A stretch of 40,199 nucleotides of DNA from Spartobacteria bacterium. Lineage in GTDB: Bacteria; Verrucomicrobiota; Kiritimatiellia; RZYC01. The stretch is from assembly GCA_009929845.1 (NCBI GenBank), contig RZZM01000006.1:1-40199 (forward strand), read 5' to 3'. Below, piece by piece: positions 27,015 through 35,530 of this stretch. The notes beneath the pieces were generated by a model. It was not told where the DNA came from. It ran no database searches and saw only the letters and a program-made list of their open reading frames with translations. Made by a program: the position numbers and the translations under genes. Each line of letters opens with the position of its first letter. Positions within the stretch are counted from its first letter, which is position 1.

Positions 27015-28456
27015 CAGCATTGAATTATGATCAGGTTGTGCTGGTTCATCCGCTGGGCTATCAAGCGGATGCCGCCGGACATGATATTTCCAGACTGGCC
27101 AATATCATGCCGCCGCTGGGACTCGCCTGCATCGCGGCCTATCTCGAAAAACACGCCACCATCCAGACAACCATCGTGGATTATTTTTCGACGCCCGATT
27201 CCGACAGCCGGTTGCAGGAATATTTACGCCACCTCAAACCGGGGTTTTTGGGGATCAGCAGTACGACCTCTTCCTTTTACGACGCCGTTCGTGTGGCCCG
27301 GCTCGCCAAGGCGTGCCTTCCCGGTATCCGGGTTGTCGTGGGCGGACCGCATGTCTCGGCGCTTAAGGAAGCCGTCCTGGATGGATTCCCGGACATCGAC
27401 TATACCATTGTCGGGGAAGGGGAGGAGACCTTCCTGGAACTGATTCAGCGGCAGGGTCAGCAGCCCGAAGATATTAAAGGACTGGTCTTCCGGCAGCATG
27501 GCCAAGCCGTTTTTAACGGCTATCGCGCCACGCTCGAGCTGGACAGCCTGCCCTTTCCCGCCTACGAAAAACTGGAGGGCTATCCCGGTCGCTACAAGTT
27601 GCCCATATTCAATTATCCAACAACCCCGAACTCGAGTTGTGTTTCCAGTCGCGGCTGTCCCTATGCATGCAGTTACTGTGATCGCTCGGTCTTTCGCCGA
27701 ACCTTCCGCTACAATTCCGCCGAGTACCTGTACGAACACATGCGCTACCTCAAACAACGGTTCGGTATCCGCCACCTCAATTTCTATGACGACCAGTTCA
27801 CCTTCAACCGAAATCGCGTCGAGCAGCTCTGCTCCATGCTGATCAACCATCCGCTTGACATGACCTTCAACTGCGCCGTGCGAGCCGAGCATGTTGATGA
27901 TGAATTGCTGGGCGCGATGAAAAACGCGGGATGCTGGATGGCCAGCCTGGGCATCGAAACCGCCGACATCACCCTGTTGTCCCGTCACCGACAAAATGCC
28001 GATGTCGAGTTGCTGGCCCATACGATCGGCCTGATTAAAAAAAATGGGATACGCACCAAAGGACTGCTGATGATCGGGCTGCCCGGTGAAACCCAAGAGT
28101 CCGTCCGCAAAAGCATGGACTTCGTATTCGCAAATCCCATCGACGACTTTAACCTCGCGAAATTCACCCCCTTTCCCGGCTCCCCCCTGTACGAAAATAT
28201 TCATGCCCTGGGAACCTTCGAAGAAGACTGGGAGAAAATGGACTGCATGCAAACCGTTTTTGTTCCCGAAGGGATGACGCGCGAGCAGTTGGACAAGCTC
28301 TTTATCCGATTTTATGCCGCGCATTACAAGCGTCCGAAAGTCCTGCTGGGCTATGTCGCCATGCTGTGGAAATCACCCGACAGTTGGCTGCGCTTCATCG
28401 CAAACAGCCTGGCCTTCCTGCGATTTACCCGCAATAATAAGCGAATTCAGAAATGA
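27011..28456 (+). CDS. B12-binding-type radical SAM protein
   Basis: N-terminal cobalamin-binding-like domain (IMPPLGLACIAAYLE, VVGGPHVSAL, DYTIVGEGEETFLELI) and SSRGCPYACSYCDRSVF (CX3CX2C). Confidence 0.93.
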   Translation: MTALNYDQVVLVHPLGYQADAAGHDISRLANIMPPLGLACIAAYLEKHATIQTTIVDYFSTPDSDSRLQEYLRHLKPGFLGISSTTSSFYDAVRVARLAKACLPGIRVVVGGPHVSALKEAVLDGFPDIDYTIVGEGEETFLELIQRQGQQPEDIKGLVFRQHGQAVFNGYRATLELDSLPFPAYEKLEGYPGRYKLPIFNYPTTPNSSCVSSRGCPYACSYCDRSVFRRTFRYNSAEYLYEHMRYLKQRFGIRHLNFYDDQFTFNRNRVEQLCSMLINHPLDMTFNCAVRAEHVDDELLGAMKNAGCWMASLGIETADITLLSRHRQNADVELLAHTIGLIKKNGIRTKGLLMIGLPGETQESVRKSMDFVFANPIDDFNLAKFTPFPGSPLYENIHALGTFEEDWEKMDCMQTVFVPEGMTREQLDKLFIRFYAAHYKRPKVLLGYVAMLWKSPDSWLRFIANSLAFLRFTRNNKRIQK

Positions 28457-28526
28457 AAACTTGTTGGTTCGGGGGAAAAAGATACAGTTGTTCATTGGCA
28501 CTATGATGATAATCAGGAAATATTGA

Positions 28527-29012
28527 ATGTCAGCACGCAGAAAAAATCAAACGTTTAAGCGGGAACCGGATGCGCCGGCGTCCTTGAAGCTGACGTTGTC
28601 CCGGCGGGTTAATTTTCGTGAAGTTGACAGCATGTGGATTGTGTGGCATGGGCACTATATTGCTTTTTTTGAGGAAATTGCCACGGAACTGCGCCGTCGA
28701 TGCGGGTTGTCCTATCAGCGATTTGTCGAGGAGCGTCTGGCGGTTCCTATTGTCCAGTGCCATCTCGATTATCGGCACCCTTTGCTGCTGGATGAAGAAT
28801 TTACGATCTGTGCCGAGTTGCTGTGGACGGATGCTGCCCGGATTAATATCGAGTATACCATTTACAAGGCGGATGGTTCGATTGCCGCCACGGGTTACAC
28901 GGTGCAACTGTTTGTGGATGCGCAGACCAATCAACCGTTTTATGTTCCGCCTCCGCTTTTTGAAGAAACCCGACAGCGTTGGCTGGCTGGTGAATATAAG
29001 GATATGCAGTGA
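28527..29012 (+). CDS. Acyl-CoA/ACP thioesterase, 4HBT hotdog family
   Basis: VNFREVDSMWIVWHGHYIAFFEEIATELRRRCG motif. Confidence 0.85.
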   Translation: MSARRKNQTFKREPDAPASLKLTLSRRVNFREVDSMWIVWHGHYIAFFEEIATELRRRCGLSYQRFVEERLAVPIVQCHLDYRHPLLLDEEFTICAELLWTDAARINIEYTIYKADGSIAATGYTVQLFVDAQTNQPFYVPPPLFEETRQRWLAGEYKDMQ

Positions 29013-30178
29013 ACGCGGTGATTGTGACGGCTGATATAATCACGGCGTATGGTCAGGGACTCGCCTGTCTTTGGGATGGGGTGTGTGCGGGCCAATGCGC
29101 GGTGCGTCCGGTGGTTCGTTTTCCCGTTGATGCGTTTGCATGCAAAAACGCCGCCTTGATTGATTCCCTGGATGGTCAGGCGCATGATTCACTGGTGATG
29201 CAGATGCTTCGTCCAATGCTGGAACAGCTTGAAGGGGAATGGTCGCCAGCAATAAAACTGCTGCTGGCAACAACGACTGGCGAGATTGATTGGTTACAGC
29301 GGGGGGTTGTTGAGGCATCGAGGGATGTGGCAGACAGCCTGTTGTCCCGGTTACTTAAGCAAATCAGTCGCATCTGTGGTGGATTAAACAATGCCATGGT
29401 GATTTCATCGGCGTGTGCTTCTTCGACGGTTGCCATCGCGCAGGCGGCTTCACTGATTCGATCAGGCATCGAAGAGGCGGTGCTGGTAGTGGCATGTGAT
29501 TGCATAACCGAATTTGTTTTTTCAGGATTTTCAGCATTGCAGGCGTTGGACCCGGATGTGGCGCGTCCCTTTGACCAGCATCGCGCCGGCCTTTCGCTGG
29601 GAGAGGGAGCCGGGTGCGTGCTGATGATGTCGGAGGAGAGGGCGCGTCGATTGAATCGTCCCATACTGGGGGAAGTTGCGGGATGGGGCATGAGCAATGA
29701 CGCCAATCATATGACCGGACCCTCGCGCGATGGGGCGGGTCTGAAACACGCCATTGAGCTGGCGCTTAAAACGGCGGGGGTTGCTGCCGACCGGGTGGGT
29801 GCGATCTGCGCACATGGAACGGGCACAGCATATAATGATTCGATGGAAATGAAGGCGTTTAAGGCTGTTTTTGGCCAGCCCTTGTCCACCTTTTCGATAA
29901 AAGGGGGCAGCGGACATACAATGGGCAGCGCAGGGCTGATTGAGGCCGTGCTGTCCTTGCATGCGGTAACGGCGGGGATGCTGCCCGGAACGGTTGGCTT
30001 GTCGTGCGTGGATGACGAAGCGGAGGGTTGGGTATCGAATGAGAACAGGACGTGCGATGCGGAATGGATTCTCTCAACCAATTCAGGATTTGGCGGCACC
30101 AATGCGGCGCTGCTGCTTAAAAAACAGAACGTAAAAGGCAACACGAACCATGACTATTTGCGGAGCAGGTTGGATTAA
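29009..30178 (+). CDS. Beta-ketoacyl-ACP synthase (ApeO-like), intact catalytic residues
   Basis: ISSACASSTVAIAQA; CAHGTGTAYNDSMEM; SIKGGSGHTMGSAGLIE; GTGA overlap with the thioesterase stop. Confidence 0.92.
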   Translation: MNAVIVTADIITAYGQGLACLWDGVCAGQCAVRPVVRFPVDAFACKNAALIDSLDGQAHDSLVMQMLRPMLEQLEGEWSPAIKLLLATTTGEIDWLQRGVVEASRDVADSLLSRLLKQISRICGGLNNAMVISSACASSTVAIAQAASLIRSGIEEAVLVVACDCITEFVFSGFSALQALDPDVARPFDQHRAGLSLGEGAGCVLMMSEERARRLNRPILGEVAGWGMSNDANHMTGPSRDGAGLKHAIELALKTAGVAADRVGAICAHGTGTAYNDSMEMKAFKAVFGQPLSTFSIKGGSGHTMGSAGLIEAVLSLHAVTAGMLPGTVGLSCVDDEAEGWVSNENRTCDAEWILSTNSGFGGTNAALLLKKQNVKGNTNHDYLRSRLD

Positions 30179-30761
30179 CGACAAATCATATGGGATGTGG
30201 CACGCCGATACGCGCCTGGAGTATGCGTCCCTCAAAGAAATCAGAAGTACCGAAATAGATATCTTTTCGTATCCGGTCAAGCATTTCGGACGGTTTGACC
30301 GGCCCTCAAAATTTGCATGTGTTTCCGTTGCTCTGGCGCTCAAGGATGCCGCGCTGCACTATGGGCCGGGTAATAAATTAAACATAGGTCTGTTGGGGAC
30401 TAACCAGGTGGGCGCTGTACCTGCCAATGCCGACTATTTCAAGGATTTTGTGGATTGCGGGCGGACGCTCGGGCGGGGGAATCTGTTTATATACACCCTG
30501 CCGTCCAGTCCGTTGGCCGAGGTCTCGATCCATTTCGACCTGTGTGGACCGCTGTTGTATGCGGCAAATGTGGCGGATGATATGCGTGATATGATGCAGA
30601 CCTGCTCGTTACTTATCACCGATGGACAGGCTGAACGGATGCTGTTGGTCAGGTATACGGAACCGGGCGGTTTTGCATGCCTGTTGGATGATGAGCTCAA
30701 TAGCAGCATTTCTGATCTTGATACGATAAAAACGATACCTCATATTGCAGGTCTGCTTTAA
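30150..30761 (+). CDS. Half-length KS-like protein (ApeC-like chain-length factor)
   Basis: 203 aa, KS N-terminal-like only; Cys region reads DLCGPLLYAANVADDM; overlaps the upstream KS by 29 nt. Confidence 0.7.
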   Translation: MTICGAGWINDKSYGMWHADTRLEYASLKEIRSTEIDIFSYPVKHFGRFDRPSKFACVSVALALKDAALHYGPGNKLNIGLLGTNQVGAVPANADYFKDFVDCGRTLGRGNLFIYTLPSSPLAEVSIHFDLCGPLLYAANVADDMRDMMQTCSLLITDGQAERMLLVRYTEPGGFACLLDDELNSSISDLDTIKTIPHIAGLL

Positions 30762-30784
30762 CAAAAAATAAGGTATGTTTTCTG

Positions 30785-32053
30785 ATGTGGATGAAATTGA
30801 TATATCCTGAATGGCCGAAATTACCGAATCAACCGGAATTTCATTTGCCGCCGCATGGGCCGGTTGTTTTTGCCGCAACGGTGCCTGATGATGTGAACCT
30901 GACTTTTTGCGACGAACACGTCCAGCCGCTGGATTTGAATGACTGTCCCGATATGGTTGCCATCTCCTGCATGTTGTCCTGCCAGGTTCCCCGTGGATGG
31001 GAAATCGCCGATCACTATCGCGCACGCGGTATTCCCGTTATTTTCGGTGGTATCGCCACCCAGCTTCATGCCGAAGAAACCAGGCTTCATGCTGATTCGA
31101 TTTTCCTGGGCGAGGCAGAAGGGCGCACCCCCATCGTAATCGACGATTTCCTCAAAGGTCGGCTCAAACCAGTGTATGATTATCACGGCGATTTTCCTGA
31201 CATCAACCTGGTGGGGCCGGCTCGCCGCTCGATCCTTGATCGCGAGGCCTATAATTACCGGGGAACGCAGATGGTGGACCTCGTTCATGCGTCGCGCGGA
31301 TGCCGTTTCAATTGTTTTCCCTGCTGTACCCCGTTTCTGGGTGGCCGCCAGTTTCGTCCACGGCCATTCGACAAGGTGATCGAGGAGCTGGAAGGTATTA
31401 ATAATAACCGCCTGTTCATCGTGGATAACTCCCTGGCACAGGACGATGACTGGGAACGAGAATTATTCCGCCAGATGATCCCTTTGAGGAAGAAGTGGGT
31501 ATCTCATCCGATTCGCGAAAAAGATGATATTCTGGACCTGGCGGCCGAAGCGGGCTGCTGGTATGTGTACCAGGCCATCTTTGATACCTCGGATGTGATT
31601 CGTGCCCGTATCAAGAAATATAAGGACCGGGGTATCGGGGTAGAGGGGACTATTATCCTCGGAACGGACGACCAGGATGAAGATGGCATTAAACGGCTGA
31701 TTGATTTCCTGCTGGAAGTTGAACTCGATCTGGCCGAATTTACGGTACTGACTCCCTTCCGGCACACGCCGATTCGGGCGCAAATGGAAGCGGAGAACAG
31801 AATTCTGCATAATGACTGGCGACGCTATACGGCTGGTGAAGCGGTCTTTGAACCGGCCAGAATGTCGGTCGAAAAGCTCAATGAGATGTTTCAGTACGCC
31901 TGGGACACCTTTTACTATGATCAAACCAAGGAAGTGAAAATGGCGCAGCTCTATCGCAAGGTGATCATGCGTGAAGTGGCGGATGGCACGCATAACCAGG
32001 TGCGATTGAATAAAAAACACTGGGATAAAAAGAAGGAGAGTGTATCCTCATGA
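30785..32053 (+). CDS. B12-binding-type radical SAM protein
   Basis: IPVIFGGIATQLHAEET...DSIFLGEAEGRTPIVIDDF; HASRGCRFNCFPCCTPF (CX3CX2C). Confidence 0.9.
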   Translation: MWMKLIYPEWPKLPNQPEFHLPPHGPVVFAATVPDDVNLTFCDEHVQPLDLNDCPDMVAISCMLSCQVPRGWEIADHYRARGIPVIFGGIATQLHAEETRLHADSIFLGEAEGRTPIVIDDFLKGRLKPVYDYHGDFPDINLVGPARRSILDREAYNYRGTQMVDLVHASRGCRFNCFPCCTPFLGGRQFRPRPFDKVIEELEGINNNRLFIVDNSLAQDDDWERELFRQMIPLRKKWVSHPIREKDDILDLAAEAGCWYVYQAIFDTSDVIRARIKKYKDRGIGVEGTIILGTDDQDEDGIKRLIDFLLEVELDLAEFTVLTPFRHTPIRAQMEAENRILHNDWRRYTAGEAVFEPARMSVEKLNEMFQYAWDTFYYDQTKEVKMAQLYRKVIMREVADGTHNQVRLNKKHWDKKKESVSS

Positions 32054-33120
32054 GTCAAATTCTTAAAGCACGGCCCGCAAGCGTGATGGAGGCCAGTTAT
32101 AACGCCCAGATGATTGCTTTTGCCCCCCTCGTTTTTCAGGCGGCCAAGTGTATGCGCGACCTGGGTATTCTGGATTTCATGTCGACAAAGGGCAAAGCGG
32201 GGGCGACCCTTGAAGAAATGGCGTCTGCGCTGAATTTGACGGCTTATGCCATCACCGTTCTGCTGGAAATCGGAGAAAAAACCGGCCTCACCGAGAATCG
32301 GGATGGTACCTTTTTTCTGTTGCCGACGGGGCGTATGATTCAAAGTGACCAGATGACACGTATCAACATGGATTTTACCCATGACGTTTGCTACCAGGGT
32401 CTTTTCTATCTGGAAGAAGCCCTGAAAACGGGCACGGCCAGCGGGCTCAAGGTCTTCGGCGAGTGGGATACCATTTATCAGGCGCTTTCTTCGCTGCCTG
32501 AAAAGGCGCAGAAAAGTTGGTTTGCCTTTGATCATTTCTATTCAGACGGCGCTTTCCCCGACGCATTACCTCTTGTTTTTGCTGATAAACCGACACGCCT
32601 GATGGACGTGGGAGGCAATACCGGAAAATGGGCGGTTAAATGCTGTACCTACGATCTGGCGGTGAACATCACCATCCTGGATTTACCGGGCCAGTTGGGG
32701 CTGGCCAAACAGCATATTGCACAAGCAGGTGTGGCCGAGCGCGTTACTTTGTGTCCGATGAACCTGCTGGACCATTCGGTGCCTTTTCCCAAAGGGTGTG
32801 ATGTGATCTGGATGAGCCAGTTCCTAGTGTGTTTTTCTGAGGACCATGTCATTGCGCTGCTGAAACGTGCGGCAGATGCCTTGCATGAGGGCGCGGTATT
32901 GTTCATTCTGGATACATTCTGCGATCGCCAGATGAACGAGGTCGGCGAATTTTGCCTGGAGGCATCCTCCCTGTATTTCACCTGTATGGCCAATGGAAAT
33001 AGCCGCATGTACACCTTCAAAAGCATGCGGGAATTTATTCGCAAAGCCGGATTGCAGATACTGGACCAGCACGACAACCTGGGCGGAAGTCATACGCTTA
33101 TTCGATGTGCTCTTGCGTAA
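32050..33120 (+). CDS. SAM-dependent O-methyltransferase (hydroxyneurosporene/acetylserotonin OMT-like)
   Basis: N-terminal winged-helix/dimerisation-like region; LMDVGGNTGKWAVKCC; ITILDLPGQ; SQFLVCFSEDHVIALLKRAADAL. Confidence 0.88.
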   Translation: MSQILKARPASVMEASYNAQMIAFAPLVFQAAKCMRDLGILDFMSTKGKAGATLEEMASALNLTAYAITVLLEIGEKTGLTENRDGTFFLLPTGRMIQSDQMTRINMDFTHDVCYQGLFYLEEALKTGTASGLKVFGEWDTIYQALSSLPEKAQKSWFAFDHFYSDGAFPDALPLVFADKPTRLMDVGGNTGKWAVKCCTYDLAVNITILDLPGQLGLAKQHIAQAGVAERVTLCPMNLLDHSVPFPKGCDVIWMSQFLVCFSEDHVIALLKRAADALHEGAVLFILDTFCDRQMNEVGEFCLEASSLYFTCMANGNSRMYTFKSMREFIRKAGLQILDQHDNLGGSHTLIRCALA

Positions 33121-33133
33121 AAGGCCGGTACTC

Positions 33134-34345
33134 ATGTGTGTTGCTTCTTTTATATCTACTGAAGGCCCGACGCCCATTTCTAACGACGATGTATGGTGCG
33201 TTATCCCGGTGTACAACAACAGCGCCACTGTTAAGCAGGTGGCTCTCGCCTGTCGTGGTCAGGGGTTCCCGGTGCTGGTAGTGGATGATGGCAGCACTGA
33301 TGTCCCGGTGGCTGACCTGCTTGCCGACACCGCGATTCCGGTGGTGACGCACGGCGAAAATCGCGGCAAGGGTAGCGCCATCCTGACGGCACTCTCTTAT
33401 GTTAAAGAGAAACAGGGCCGATTCATGATCACCATTGATGGCGATGGACAGCACAATCCCGCTGACTTGGAACGTTTTATTCCGGCCCTGCGGAACGACC
33501 CGGCATCCATCGTTATCGGATGCCGTAATATGGATGTGGATAATGTCTCCGGCAGCAGTAAATTCGGACGCTCTTTTTCGAATTTCTGGCTGCAGATCGA
33601 GACGGGACTGGCCATCCCGGATACACAGAGCGGTTTCAGGGCCTATCCGGTGGAATATCTTGCGCAGTTGAAATTGAAAGGGAGACGCTATGACTTCGAG
33701 GTCGAGGTACTGGCCAGAGCGGTTTGGGCTGGCTTGCGTGTGCAATCGGTCGATGTAAGCGTCTGGTATCCGCCGAAAAAAGAGCGTGTATCCAGTTTTC
33801 ATCCCTTCAAGGACAATGCCAGAATTTCCCTCACACATACACGCCTGATTACCCGACGTCTGATGCCCTGGCCCATAAAAAAGTTGGTACGACACCCCCG
33901 GGTGATATCATTGTATCGCTCACCCGGAAAGTTTTTTCGCATGCTGTTGAGTGAACATGTTTCACCCCTCGAACTCGGGGCGGCAGCGGTTGTCGGAACC
34001 TTTATCGCCGTGCTGCCCATCTTTGGATTGCATACTGTGGTGATCATCTTTGTCGCGACCCGCTTGAATCTGAATCGTGTTATGGCCGTTGCCATTCAAA
34101 ATCTTTGCGCTCCGCCTTTTGTTCCGCTGCTCTGCATTCAGATCGGACATTTTTTGCGGTATGCAAACTGGTTGACTGAGCCTTCCCGCAAAACACTCTT
34201 TCATCAAGGGCATTTGCGTCTCCTGGAATGGGCGTTGGGTGCCGTTTTTTTGGCGCCCATGCTGGCCATTCTGGTTGGACTCCTCGTTTTTGCTCTCAGC
34301 AGTGCCTACGCCACGCTTTTTTTTAATGAAAATGCCAAAAAATGA
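33134..34345 (+). CDS. Family 2 glycosyltransferase with C-terminal DUF2062-like membrane domain
   Basis: VWCVIPVYNNSATVKQVALACRGQGFPVLVVDDGSTD; TIDGDGQHNPADLERFIPAL; C-terminal SPLELGAAAVVGTFIAVLPIFGLHT. Confidence 0.92.
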   Translation: MCVASFISTEGPTPISNDDVWCVIPVYNNSATVKQVALACRGQGFPVLVVDDGSTDVPVADLLADTAIPVVTHGENRGKGSAILTALSYVKEKQGRFMITIDGDGQHNPADLERFIPALRNDPASIVIGCRNMDVDNVSGSSKFGRSFSNFWLQIETGLAIPDTQSGFRAYPVEYLAQLKLKGRRYDFEVEVLARAVWAGLRVQSVDVSVWYPPKKERVSSFHPFKDNARISLTHTRLITRRLMPWPIKKLVRHPRVISLYRSPGKFFRMLLSEHVSPLELGAAAVVGTFIAVLPIFGLHTVVIIFVATRLNLNRVMAVAIQNLCAPPFVPLLCIQIGHFLRYANWLTEPSRKTLFHQGHLRLLEWALGAVFLAPMLAILVGLLVFALSSAYATLFFNENAKK

Positions 34346-35262
34346 TAAAAAATGATAAAAAACGACAAATTTATGCCAAAAAACGTGGAAATCGCCTCGG
34401 GTTTCTGTTTTTCTTGGTGTTTTTTCGAATTTTGGGCCTGAAATGTGCCTATTTTCTCCTTCATTTTCCGTGCAGTTACTATCTTTTCTTCGACCCGGAG
34501 GCCGTCGAGTCGGCGCTGGCGTATGTGAGCCGCCGATTCCCGGATTATGGATGGTGGCGTCAGCGCTTTGCCGTATACCGGCTGTTCTTGAGTCAGGGAA
34601 GGGTGTTGATTGATCGCCATTGCATGGTGTACAAACCACAGCTTTTTGAAACCGAATTTCATGGCTATCAAGACATAGAAGCGCTGGTGGAGCAGTCGGA
34701 GCAGGGGTTTATTCTGCTGATGTCGCACACAGGCAACTGGCAGGCTATTCTGCCGGCCATTCAGCACTTGCGAAGGCCGGTATGCCTGTTGATGCGCCCG
34801 GAAGATAACCCGGCTGTTGTTGAGGCGCTGCGCCTTGATTATGGTAAGAATAACATCAAAATTGTCTCGCCGGAACAGTTTCTGGGCGGAGTCATCGAGT
34901 TGATGAAACTCATCGAGCAAGGATGCCTGGTCGCCATGATGGGGGATCGCTGTTATGATTTCAATTCGATCACCGTTGATTATCTCGGAGACCGCGCGGC
35001 GTTCCCATATGGTGCGTTTGCCATTGCCGCCGCCGCCCATTGTCCTGTACTGACGCTTATGTCGTCAAAAAGAGATACCCATCACTACGACATTGAAGTG
35101 GGGAGTTGTTTCACGCCGCAGTATCAAAACAAACGGGACAAGAAAAAAGAACTGCGGCAATGGACGCAGGCATATGCGAATCTGCTTGAAAAATATGTCG
35201 CTGCGCACCCCTTTCAATGCTTCTTGTTTCATGATGTCTGGCAGTCACAAGAGTATGTGTAA
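34342..35262 (+). CDS. Lipid A acyltransferase-like (LpxL/HtrB superfamily)
   Basis: FILLMSHTGNWQAILPAIQHL...VCLLMRPEDNPAV...ATGA overlap with the GT2 gene. Confidence 0.85.
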   Translation: MIKNDKKRQIYAKKRGNRLGFLFFLVFFRILGLKCAYFLLHFPCSYYLFFDPEAVESALAYVSRRFPDYGWWRQRFAVYRLFLSQGRVLIDRHCMVYKPQLFETEFHGYQDIEALVEQSEQGFILLMSHTGNWQAILPAIQHLRRPVCLLMRPEDNPAVVEALRLDYGKNNIKIVSPEQFLGGVIELMKLIEQGCLVAMMGDRCYDFNSITVDYLGDRAAFPYGAFAIAAAAHCPVLTLMSSKRDTHHYDIEVGSCFTPQYQNKRDKKKELRQWTQAYANLLEKYVAAHPFQCFLFHDVWQSQEYV

Positions 35263-35530
35263 AGCATGACCAATCCGCATTCCTGACAATCAGCATATGG
35301 AATCATGCCATCCCGTCCGCGTCTATCCGCAGTCTATGAATACGATTCTTGGTTCGTCGGGGAGATCAGTCAGGGACAGAAGAACCAAAAAATGGCCGTT
35401 TTTACCGTTTGGCCGACAAAATGGCGATTTTCACGTTCTCTGTCCTCTGCATTCTTTCCGCATAATCCTGATAGATTACTTGACAAGCCAAGCACAGCTA
35501 CATACGTACTTTTATATATTGGACAAAGTA

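Noticed and set aside
27224-28324. 366-aa antisense ORF opposite the radical SAM gene
   Set aside because: The + strand radical SAM protein has clear motifs; antisense translation is low-complexity without recognisable domains.
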